Assembly (NCBI GenBank): GCA_035509195.1
Contig: DATJLT010000088.1
Location: 1-19,684, forward strand
Reading direction: 5' to 3'
Length of the DNA: 19,684 nucleotides
Source: Chersky-822 sp035509195
GTDB taxonomy: Bacteria > Actinomycetota > Actinomycetes > Streptosporangiales > Streptosporangiaceae
Positions 1 through 5,523 of this stretch are shown in pieces (position 1 is the first letter of the stretch; each line of letters starts with the position of its first letter). A program made the position numbers and the translations under genes. The notes beneath the pieces are model-generated. The model was not told the origin of the DNA. It did no database searches and saw only the letters and a list, made by a program, of their open reading frames with translations.

Positions 1-35
1 CCGACGGCTCGCGCCCGGGTCATGAAGATCACTCG

Positions 36-54
36 CTTCCTGCGTTTCCGCAGG
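36..54. repeat. Hairpin repeat flanking the distal att copy
   Basis: CTTCCTGCGTTTCCGCAGG holds a perfect 6-bp stem (CCTGCG/CGCAGG) with a 4-nt loop. The same 19-mer with one change occurs at 4184-4202. The two lie 27 and 28 nt from their respective att cores. It is probably the old tRNA-downstream hairpin (a possible terminator of tRNA-Thr), duplicated with the att region. Confidence 0.55.
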
Positions 55-81
55 CAGGAGGGCTGACACTGGTCGACTGAG

Positions 82-126
82 GGGAGCCGGTGAGCGGGAT
101 CGAACCGCTGACCTGCCGCTTACAAG
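82..126 (-). repeat. att direct repeat, distal copy (tRNA-Thr 3' half)
   Basis: These 45 bp are identical to 4231-4275. On the minus strand they hold the 3' half of tRNA-Thr from the anticodon loop through the T arm to the acceptor end. Identity stops at 127, inside the anticodon loop, so this copy cannot make a tRNA. It marks the element boundary away from the integrase. Confidence 0.85.
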
Positions 127-593
127 AAGGTCTGCCCTAGAGGCGGGAACCTTGATCCCGTGACGTTCATCAGCCCCGTCATCTGCGTCGAGACTGATCA
201 GGGGCTTGCGGGTCCATTTTAACAGCGATGCCGCCGTGTGCCGAAGAGTGCCATTCCGTCCGTGTTATTCGCGTGTTAGAGACTTTGCGGACCCGGGCTT
301 GTGTTGGATCTGTGAACCACGACCCATGCTCGCGTCAGCATCCAGGCTCAATCGGTCTACCGTGTCTCGGTCTAAGAATCCGTGAAATGGTGTCCGAGGC
401 GTTTTAGACCTGAGATCCATATGAAGCTGCGAGCGATGAGTACTGCACAGGAGCCGGGGTGTCGTGCACAACCCCGGCACGGAAGCCAGCCGGGGCGGGC
501 ATGCGACTTACTAGTGGGCTTGCGCCAGCATCCGCGCGCGACCCGTAGCTGCGTTTCCGTGTGGTGTTCTGCTGCTCATGTCATGAGACCGGC
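127..593. other. Element left end, no convincing gene
   Basis: I find no convincing coding sequence in these 467 bases; the short open frames lack ribosome sites, family features and the strong third-position GC bias of nearby genes. Two small dyads are visible near the att site: CGGGA/TCCCG at 144-160 with a 7-nt loop, and AGCCCC/GGGGCT at 172-206 with a wide loop. A candidate integrase arm-type site lies at 297-314. Confidence 0.5.
297..314 (+). repeat. Candidate integrase arm-type site, left end
   Basis: GCTTGTGTTGGATCTGTG matches 4118-4135 at 17 of 18 bases. The two copies sit about 170 bp and 95 bp inside the two att cores. Tyrosine integrases with an N-terminal DNA-binding domain bind short direct repeats placed inside the element ends. 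That role is an inference from position and sequence identity only. Confidence 0.4.
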
Positions 594-893
594 CTACTGG
601 TAGATGTCGTGGTATCCGATCGCGAGCCAGGTGAGGATGGGCTCGCCGTCTGTGTCGGGGCCGATGGTGAATAGTGCCCTGCCGTCGGGGCCGGTGAAGC
701 TCCAGGTGAGGGAGTAGACGTCGCCGATTTTGTGGATCCGCAGGCGTCTGGGCCAGGGTGCTTCGCCGCGGTGGGCGCCGGCGCCGAGCGCGGGGATGAG
801 GTGGGTTCGGACGGCGTCGGCGAAGAGCAGCCGGTGTTGGCGGGGGAGCTTGGCCAGGGCGAGGTCGAATCCTGCGGTGGTCTGGTATCTCAC
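594..893 (-). CDS. RelE/ParE-family type II toxin
   Basis: A 99-aa basic protein resembling actinobacterial RelE/ParE-superfamily toxins, by its size, the PRRLRIHKI strand with a following SLTWSF strand, and the TWLAIGYHDIY C-terminus. Members of this superfamily cleave ribosome-bound mRNA or poison gyrase; the sequence does not tell me which. It starts at GTG (891-893), whose bases overlap the TGA of the upstream antitoxin gene (GTGA, 4 nt), so translation is probably coupled and toxin output tied to antitoxin. No frameshift or internal stop is seen, so the module may still be active. It sits just inside the distal att site, where addiction modules often stabilise integrated elements. Confidence 0.75.
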   Translation of the reverse strand: MRYQTTAGFDLALAKLPRQHRLLFADAVRTHLIPALGAGAHRGEAPWPRRLRIHKIGDVYSLTWSFTGPDGRALFTIGPDTDGEPILTWLAIGYHDIYQ

Positions 894-1195
894 CCGCCGG
901 CCTCGTGGTCGATGGCGTCGAGGTGGCTGAGGAAGTCCTCGTCGCTGGCGAACCGGCGAACCCGGTCAGCAGCCAGGTCGGCTTCGGCATCGCGGAGCTG
1001 CTGCTGCCAGGGCGGGCTGTAGATCCAGGCGTCTTCCTCGGGGATGATGCGGGCCAGGCGGCGGCCGTCTCGGGTCAGCACTGTGGTGACGTGGCCGTAG
1101 GCGGCCATGTTCACCAGTTCGGGTAGCTGCCTGCGGGCTTCGGTGGTGGTCATCTCCTGGACCTCGTATGGCAGTGGCAGGGCATTCTCGCTCAT
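890..1195 (-). CDS. Phd/YefM-family antitoxin
   Basis: A 101-aa acidic protein. The N-terminal half (MTTTEARRQLPELVNMAAYGHVT and onward) has the Phd/YefM DNA-binding fold pattern: a short beta strand, the TEARRQLPEL helix, then the VVLTRDGRRLARIIP-like strand pair. The acidic C-terminal tail (DEDFLSHLDAID) is where such antitoxins wrap the toxin. I chose ATG 1195 because AGGA lies 5 nt upstream. A GTG at 1219 is also in frame but falls inside the palindromic operator. The gene overlaps the toxin start by 4 nt and is first in the operon, as usual for Phd/YefM pairs. It probably represses its own promoter through the 1203-1219 palindrome. Confidence 0.8.
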   Translation of the reverse strand: MSENALPLPYEVQEMTTTEARRQLPELVNMAAYGHVTTVLTRDGRRLARIIPEEDAWIYSPPWQQQLRDAEADLAADRVRRFASDEDFLSHLDAIDHEAGG

Positions 1196-1202
1196 GTTCC
1201 TA

Positions 1203-1219
1203 GTGTACGTGATGTACAC
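1203..1219 (-). promoter_or_regulatory. Palindromic operator of the toxin-antitoxin operon
   Basis: A perfect inverted repeat, GTGTAC-5 nt-GTACAC, ends 8 nt upstream of the antitoxin ATG at 1195. It contains TGTACA at 1213-1218 and a near copy at 1204-1209. YefM-type antitoxins are known to bind palindromes with a TGTACA core. A -10-like TACACT (minus strand, 1202-1207) overlaps one arm, so a bound repressor would occlude the promoter. The role is inferred from position and family knowledge. Confidence 0.6.
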
Positions 1220-1231
1220 GACGCTTCAGCT

Positions 1232-2189
1232 GTGCGCGCTGGCAGCGCTACCAAGCACCACTACACTTGGAAGGTTAGAATTGGCCATCACAAGGTGACC
1301 AAGGCCCAGCAGGCCGCGATTGCCCGCGCGGCTCAGGCGCCTTCCAACGGCAGTTCGTGCGGCGTGATGAACCGCACGAATAATTGCGGTGCTGAGGGAC
1401 TGAGCTTAACCCTCGTCCGACTGGACGATGACGTGCCCGATGGTACCGAGGAGTGGCTGTTCGCAGCCGTCGACTACATCGCTACCCGCTGGAACGGCAA
1501 GACGTTCTCCGACGCCATGGCTATCGTGGGCCTATCTCGTGAGGGGGATGACTTCGTCAGCGAACCGACGATCAGCGTCACGGCCACTTGCCCCTGTAGC
1601 TCGACGAACGGCGGCATCGTCATGGCCGGCCCGCTGAGCGACACACTCACGGGAAGCCTGCATCACACGGCGCACGTTGGGACCGGGCAGATCCTCAACG
1701 CCACGCCGGAGTATGAGATGAGCGGATCGGCCGAAGGCGGCAGCGGTGACATCACCTGGCTTGGGGATTCCGAAGTGCGCTGCGACCACGTCTTCGCGAT
1801 CGCCGGGTGTGTCTTCCCGGAGTACTGGCCGACCGTCGATATGTCGGACTTGCCCCATATCGCGCCTCACTCACGTCCAGCAGGTGGACGGCAGGGGCGC
1901 CCACCTGGGCAACGCTGCCTACAACAGCCCGCTTTCGAAAGGCACCGGCAGGCAGCAGGCGCGCAACCACAGGCACCAGGTCTGCCACGGCAAGCCACCG
2001 AAGAAAAGCTGGAGCTGCGATGAGTACCCCTTTGCCTCAACGGCGCAAGGCGGCACCTCAGTGTCCGCGATCAACCGGAGCACCGCCTGGGTCCCGCGCT
2101 CGGAGAACAGCAAGCAAGGCGGCATTCTCGGCAGCTTCTACAAGATCAACCGGCTGCTGCCGCACGACAAGTTCTTCGTCACGGCATGA
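1232..2189 (+). pseudogene. NucA/NucB-type DNase gene, frameshifted and lacking a clear 5' end
   Basis: Two overlapping frames form one protein. Frame A (1232 to about 1870) carries a beta-rich region ending RCDHVFAIAGCVFPEYWPT, a segment I recall preceding the nuclease domain in actinobacterial relatives. Frame B (about 1872-2189) carries the DNase NucA/NucB signature: SCDEYPFAST, then ENSKQGGILGSFY and a terminal DKFFV. The frame change coincides with a TCACTCAC tandem duplication at 1867-1874. Removing one TCAC restores a continuous reading APHVQQVDGRG. The frame is open upstream to 1127 but offers no ATG or GTG with a ribosome site, and no signal peptide is seen, so the 5' end is probably lost. 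Family members are secreted non-specific DNases. The 3' end overlaps the next gene by ATGA. Confidence 0.7.
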
Positions 2190-2818
2190 ATCTGTGGGGC
2201 GGAATCCCGGATGGCTACTGCGTAGCTCTAGTCCGGGGCACAGGTCCGGCTGAGCTTCTCGGCCGGCTGAGGGCCGGGCTGGTAGCCGAGACAACGCTCA
2301 GTTTCTCCGCCATGCTCGGTGAAGCCCCGCGTTACGGTAATTCATCGCTCATCGGCGTCGCTGAGATTCCCGGGTCCTTCTGGGACGCGGGCCCGGAGTG
2401 GGTTTGCGCCTTTGAACCCGACTCCGCGGTTATCTCCGCGAAAGCCGCCTCGCTGGCCGTTCGCGGGGCTGAGATTTATGCCGTTGCCTATCGCCCGGGC
2501 GAGCTATATCACTTCGTCTGGGCTCTGGAACGCAAGATCAGGATCAGGATCGATCTCCTCACCGCCAGCGTGCTGGACGGAGACCCTGACCTGGTCGCTG
2601 CTCTTCGCAGGCCGTCGGAAGCCTCGGACTTTGAAGCCGCCGCGGCACCGTTCCTCAGAGAAGGCCTGCAAGCTGTCGGAGTTGTTCCCGGCAGCGGTCA
2701 GGCCGCGCAGGACGACGCGGGACTGGCGCTACTTGCGCACGAAACTGGCATGAGGATTACCGCCAAGTTCATGACCTCTGCCCTGTTCCTCTGCGGTACC
2801 CTCAAGCGCACGAAGTAG
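2186..2818 (+). CDS. Hypothetical protein, DUF6461-like; possible partner of the nuclease
   Basis: A 210-aa protein with no signal peptide or membrane segment, so probably cytoplasmic. The opening GYCVALVRGTGPAELLGRL and the central EWVCAFEPDSA resemble actinobacterial DUF6461 proteins; this is recognition by eye and not certain. No enzymatic motif is visible. Its ATG (2186-2188) overlaps the nuclease stop (TGA 2187-2189), and it has no good ribosome site of its own, so it was probably translated by coupling to the nuclease. A small cytoplasmic protein coupled downstream of a secreted DNase fits the order of effector and immunity genes, but immunity is only inferred. With the nuclease frameshifted, coupling would now be broken unless ribosomes shift frame. 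Confidence 0.6.
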   Translation: MNLWGGIPDGYCVALVRGTGPAELLGRLRAGLVAETTLSFSAMLGEAPRYGNSSLIGVAEIPGSFWDAGPEWVCAFEPDSAVISAKAASLAVRGAEIYAVAYRPGELYHFVWALERKIRIRIDLLTASVLDGDPDLVAALRRPSEASDFEAAAAPFLREGLQAVGVVPGSGQAAQDDAGLALLAHETGMRITAKFMTSALFLCGTLKRTK

Positions 2819-4117
2819 CCGCCTGCTCCACCTCACGGGCTCCCGGTCAGCAAGAACTGATCCGGCGTGCGGCGCGCCATTGTCTGGTCATCACACCTTG
2901 TGACGAGAACTGGGGGCAGCTCAGGTTTCTTGAAGTGAACCGCTGCCGGGCTGGCTGGGTTTATTGGGTGGCTTGGCGGGCGCGGTCGAGGATGCCGGCG
3001 GTGGGGGTCGCGCCAGCCGGCGGTGCGGTAGGCGGTTTTGAGGACGTTGCGGTTGAAGTTGGAGGAGCGCCACAGGGTGTAGCGGGGGCTGGGGAAGAGG
3101 AGGCCGCCGGGGTTGCGGCCGTCGTCTTGCTCGGCGCGGGCCTGGTCCAGGCGGGCGGCGAGCTTGCCGGCGAGGGGGTAGCCGGCGGGGGTCTGGCGGG
3201 GGTAGATGGTTTTGCGGTTCTTGCGGTTCTTGGGGGGTTCGATGAACAGGTGGCCGGCGATCTCGGCGGCTTTGCGGTTGACGGTGATGACGCGGGCGGC
3301 GGGGTCGATCTGGGGGATGGTGAGGGCGGCGAGTTCGCCCCAGCGCAGGCCGGTGTAGGCGGCGACATTGGCCATGAGCTCGTCGAGTTCGCCGCGGCGG
3401 CCGGCGGCGAGGGCCTGGCCGAGAGCATGGATGTCGTCGGGGGCGGGGATCTCGGCGGGGTCGACCCACAGGGCCGATTCCCCGGCGGTCGCGGCGCGGA
3501 GGGCCGGGAGGGGGCGGCCGGCGGCCTGCCAGTGGGTTCGGGCGAGGCGGGGGCTGGTGAGGTAGCCGGCGTCGAGGCCGGCGGCGACGAGGGCGGAGAT
3601 CATCCGGGCGGTGCGGGCTCCTTCCCCGGCGGTAGGGGCCGCGTTGACGGCCTGCTGCATGTGGGCCGGGGTGATGTCCTGGCACGCGACCTCGCCGATG
3701 ACGGGGAGGGCGAACCGCTCGCACAGCCGCCGCTGGGTGTGGGCGTGCTTGCGGGACCACCTGCGCTCGGCCGGCAGCCGGTCCGGGTCCAGGTAATGCC
3801 CGACCAGATCCGCCCCGCTGCGCTCCGCGTTGACCGCACCCGCCGACAGCCGCCCGGTGACCTTCTCCAGCTTGACCGCCAGCCCCGCCTCGGAAGAGGC
3901 CTGCACGAACCGCCGCCGCCCGCCCTCGGTGAACACCGCCCGCCACGTTCCGCCCCCCGACTCCGGCGGATACACCACCACACCAAAACCAACCTCAATA
4001 ACCTGACGATCCGGGTCACGGGAGGAGCCGCGCTCGTCGCCGCGAACGCGGACCGAGTTCCGTGTGGTCCGGGACAAGTTGCCCGCGTTCGCTGACCGCG
4101 ACTTCCGACCAGGAGCC

Positions 4118-4138
4118 GCTTGTGTTGGATTTGTGTTG
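4118..4138 (+). repeat. Candidate integrase arm-type sites, right end
   Basis: Two direct copies of TTGTGTTG (4120-4127 and 4131-4138) lie next to the integrase-side att core. The first lies within an 18-bp match (one mismatch) to 297-314. I infer arm-type integrase sites. They overlap the 5' part of the long integrase open frame, which argues for a start further inside the gene. Confidence 0.4.
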
Positions 4139-4178
4139 ATCTTGGGTCGCGCGGACGCTGACTGCACCACGGGACATC

Positions 4179-4209
4179 CCTCTCTTCCTGCGTTTTCGCA
4201 GGTGAGAGG
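4179..4209 (-). terminator. Hairpin downstream of tRNA-Thr
   Basis: CCTCTC/GAGAGG (outer stem, 4179-4184 with 4204-4209) encloses CCTGCG/CGCAGG (inner stem, 4187-4192 with 4197-4202) around a 4-nt loop. The structure lies about 25 nt past the tRNA 3' end in the direction of tRNA transcription. There is no T-tract, so termination is only likely. The inner stem is shared with 39-54. Confidence 0.4.
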
Positions 4210-4230
4210 ACTGGTGAACATTCTGGGACC

Positions 4231-4275
4231 GGGAGCCGGTGAGCGGGATCGAACCGCTGACCTGCCGCTTACAAG
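4231..4275 (-). repeat. att direct repeat, tRNA-proximal copy
   Basis: Identical over 45 bp to 82-126. It covers the tRNA-Thr 3' half from the anticodon loop plus three bases past the discriminator base. It marks the element boundary next to the integrase gene and completes the functional tRNA. Confidence 0.85.
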
Positions 4276-4306
4276 GCGGCTGCTCTGCCATCTGAGCTAC
4301 ACCGGC
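4234..4306 (-). tRNA. tRNA-Thr (anticodon TGT)
   Basis: This 73-nt minus-strand gene folds as a cloverleaf. The acceptor stem is GCCGGTG with CACCGGC, the D arm contains AGCTCAGATGGCAGAGC, the anticodon stem is GCCGC/GCGGC with loop CTTGTAA giving anticodon TGT, and the T arm is AGCGG-TTCGATC-CCGCT. The discriminator is T, and CCA is not encoded (CCC follows). It reads ACA codons. The 3' half is supplied by the integrated element, so the host gene is intact after insertion. Confidence 0.95.
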
Positions 4307-4657
4307 GGGGGACTGGGTCATCGTAGCCGAAACCCGGCTGACGTGCGCACCACCGCCTCCGCACCGGGCGCTCAGTTCAAGTCAGCCGAGGGGCACGAAC
4401 GGCGTTAAGCGACAAAAAGCCCATATCGTCGCGCGCAACAGCAACGACGACCCGTCGATGCTGTTCGGCGGCGCACGACTACAGCAACGCTGGAACTCTG
4501 TTGTCGCGGACACAGCATCGAGGAGCCATCGTTGCTGCTGCCGCTGCCCTCGGAACAGCATCGGTGGCCGTTCGTTGCTGTTACCCCAAGGATCGGGCGG
4601 GAGCCCGGAACGGCCGCGCTGTGATGCGCCAGCACGCGAAGGCCGGAACAGCGGCGC
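4307..4657. other. Intergenic region between tRNA-Thr and the LmeA-like gene
   Basis: These 351 bases hold no convincing gene. The main content is the ACAGCAWCG dyad array at 4438-4585. Nearer the LmeA-like gene there is a CGGGC/GCCCG hairpin at 4594-4607, about 50 nt past that gene's stop; it could help end its transcript but has no T-tract. The promoter of tRNA-Thr should lie just right of 4306, but I could not identify it with confidence. Confidence 0.5.
4438..4585. repeat. 74-bp tandem duplication built of ACAGCAWCG inverted half-sites
   Basis: Seven copies of ACAGCAWCG (one with a terminal mismatch) occur in 144 bp: plus strand at 4438, 4481, 4512 and 4555, minus strand at 4456, 4530 and 4573. 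Three form dyads with a constant 9-bp gap (4438/4456, 4512/4530, 4555/4573); the 4481 copy has only a degenerate partner near 4499. Dyad starts are spaced 43, 31 and 43, so 4438-4511 and 4512-4585 are two diverged 74-bp units without length change. In each clear dyad one arm has A and the other T at the variable base. Whether this is a protein-binding array or a small intergenic repeat family is unknown. Confidence 0.6.
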
Positions 4658-5488
4658 TTAGCTGCCGAAGGAGAACGACCGTGCGAAGACGTGGGCGGTG
4701 ATGCCGTTGGAGGAAGAGTTGAGGCCACCGGTGAGCTTGAGGCCGGCGGGCAGCGACTTCAGCGGGATCGTTACGTTCCGGGCGGCGCTGAGCAGGCCGG
4801 ACGCGAGGCCCTTGCTCTGCACGAGGTGCAGGTTGATCTTGTTTGGGCCGTCGCTTTGGACCTTCCAGACCGCCGACTCGGACAGGAGGCCGCCGGCCAC
4901 GTTGAGGCTGCCCTTGATCTCATTGTTGCCGACCGAGGCGATCTTCAGCGCCTCGTTACCGCCGCCGAGGAACGAGGCGAGCGGTCCAGCATCGGACAAG
5001 GCGCTGCCGAGCGCGCCGAGGCTGATCAGCAGCGTGCCGTTCAGCGGACCCGCGGTGCCGCTCTTGAAACTGGAACTCAGGTGCACGTTCGACGCGGCGA
5101 CGCTGAGCTTCGAGATCGTGAACGGACCCTCGGGAATGTTGCTCGAGCTGATCGTCACCTTCTGGAAATGCCTGCTCACTACCTGGGTGAGGAAGGGGAA
5201 GCCGGCGATGCTGACGCTCGGCTTCTTCGGGAACCCGTGCTTTTGGATCTGGATCGCGGCCTCGTTCTCGGCGAATGCCTTGGCGCCGAAGTCGAGCCCG
5301 ACGAGCAGGATGACCAAGATGACCAGGGTCGTGATGATCCGGCGACCGGTGCGGCGCTTCTTGGGCTGCTGGTAGCTCTGGTAGAGGGTCGGCGCCTGAT
5401 TGCCATAGCCGTAGCCACCGGGATAGTTGCCGCCCTGGTTACCGTAACCGCCAGGGTAATTGCTCTGGTTACCGTAGTTGCCGGCCAC
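4658..5488 (-). CDS. LmeA-like phospholipid-binding protein (DUF2993)
   Basis: A 276-aa envelope protein. Residues 1-45 are low-complexity Gly/Tyr/Asn/Gln with repeated YGNQ and YPGGYGNQ units, followed by a KKRRTGRR stop-transfer-like cluster and one membrane segment (RIITTLVILVILLVGLDFGA, about 49-68). The rest is exported and has the DUF2993 opening: a run of small residues, then HGFPKKPSVSIAGFPFLTQVVSRHFQKVTI, followed by beta strands typical of the lipid-binding barrel. Mycobacterial LmeA binds phosphoinositides and aids mannan elongation; the substrate here is unknown. I prefer GTG 5488 because GAGG lies 8 nt upstream, whereas the GTG at 5497 overlaps that ribosome site. It follows the kinase gene by 35 nt, so the two probably share a transcript. 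Confidence 0.8.
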   Translation of the reverse strand: MAGNYGNQSNYPGGYGNQGGNYPGGYGYGNQAPTLYQSYQQPKKRRTGRRIITTLVILVILLVGLDFGAKAFAENEAAIQIQKHGFPKKPSVSIAGFPFLTQVVSRHFQKVTISSSNIPEGPFTISKLSVAASNVHLSSSFKSGTAGPLNGTLLISLGALGSALSDAGPLASFLGGGNEALKIASVGNNEIKGSLNVAGGLLSESAVWKVQSDGPNKINLHLVQSKGLASGLLSAARNVTIPLKSLPAGLKLTGGLNSSSNGITAHVFARSFSFGS

Positions 5489-5523
5489 GCTCGTCACCTC
5501 TTGGGGTTGGGCTGGACTCCCGA

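Larger units (their letters stand above)
2833..4221 (-). pseudogene. Tyrosine-family integrase with catalytic C-terminus deleted
   Basis: Residue numbers count from an ATG at 4221. A basic SAM-like N-terminal core domain spans about 140-240, and the catalytic domain starts near 262. Box I is intact (TGLRWGELAALT, Arg about 293), and the beta-hairpin Lys region (EPPKNRKNRKTIYP) follows. After GWRDP (about 406, near 3003) the frame runs into Pro/Arg-rich out-of-frame sequence. The expected family ending, AGILDRARQATQ then TAA at 2961, appears immediately but in another frame. About 50-60 residues that should hold HxxR, H/W and the Tyr nucleophile are missing. The junction sits between two GCCGGCGGT copies (2994-3002, 3016-3024). 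The true start is unclear: bases to about 4113 overlap likely arm sites, and GTGs at 4170 or 3973-3981 are alternatives. Confidence 0.75.
82..4275. mobile_element. Degenerate integrative element in the 3' end of tRNA-Thr
   Basis: The segment is bounded by a perfect 45-bp direct repeat (82-126 and 4231-4275). The right copy is the 3' half of an intact tRNA-Thr up to the anticodon loop. An integrase gene lies directly against the tRNA end, which is the usual layout for tyrosine-recombinase elements that use a tRNA 3' end as attB and restore the gene on insertion. The cargo is a type II toxin-antitoxin pair, a NucA/NucB-type DNase gene and a small overlapping gene. No replication, transfer or excisionase gene is seen. 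The integrase lacks its C-terminal catalytic boxes and the nuclease is frameshifted, so I infer a trapped, decaying element. Exact cut sites within the 45-bp core cannot be fixed from sequence. Confidence 0.8.

Noticed and set aside
82..126. Second tRNA-Thr gene
   Set aside because: Only the 3' half is present; the sequence departs from tRNA in the anticodon loop and there is no acceptor 5' strand or D arm. It is an att copy.
265..480. Short minus-strand open frame near the left end of the element
   Set aside because: No ribosome site, no family resemblance and no codon bias typical of the neighbouring genes.
2935..4095. Long plus-strand open frame (386 codons) opposite the integrase gene
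   Set aside because: Its Gly/Ala/Val-rich product has no domain; it exists because the high-GC integrase gene leaves its antisense frame free of stops. The minus strand has clear integrase motifs.
4016..4177. Small excisionase-like frame (ATG at 4177) upstream of the integrase core
   Set aside because: The product has no helix-turn-helix pattern and the region overlaps candidate arm sites. A GAGAGGG lies before the ATG but is part of the hairpin stem and too close.
4438..4585. CRISPR array
   Set aside because: The repeated unit is only 9 bp, alternates in orientation and has no constant long repeat with unique spacers; no cas gene is nearby.
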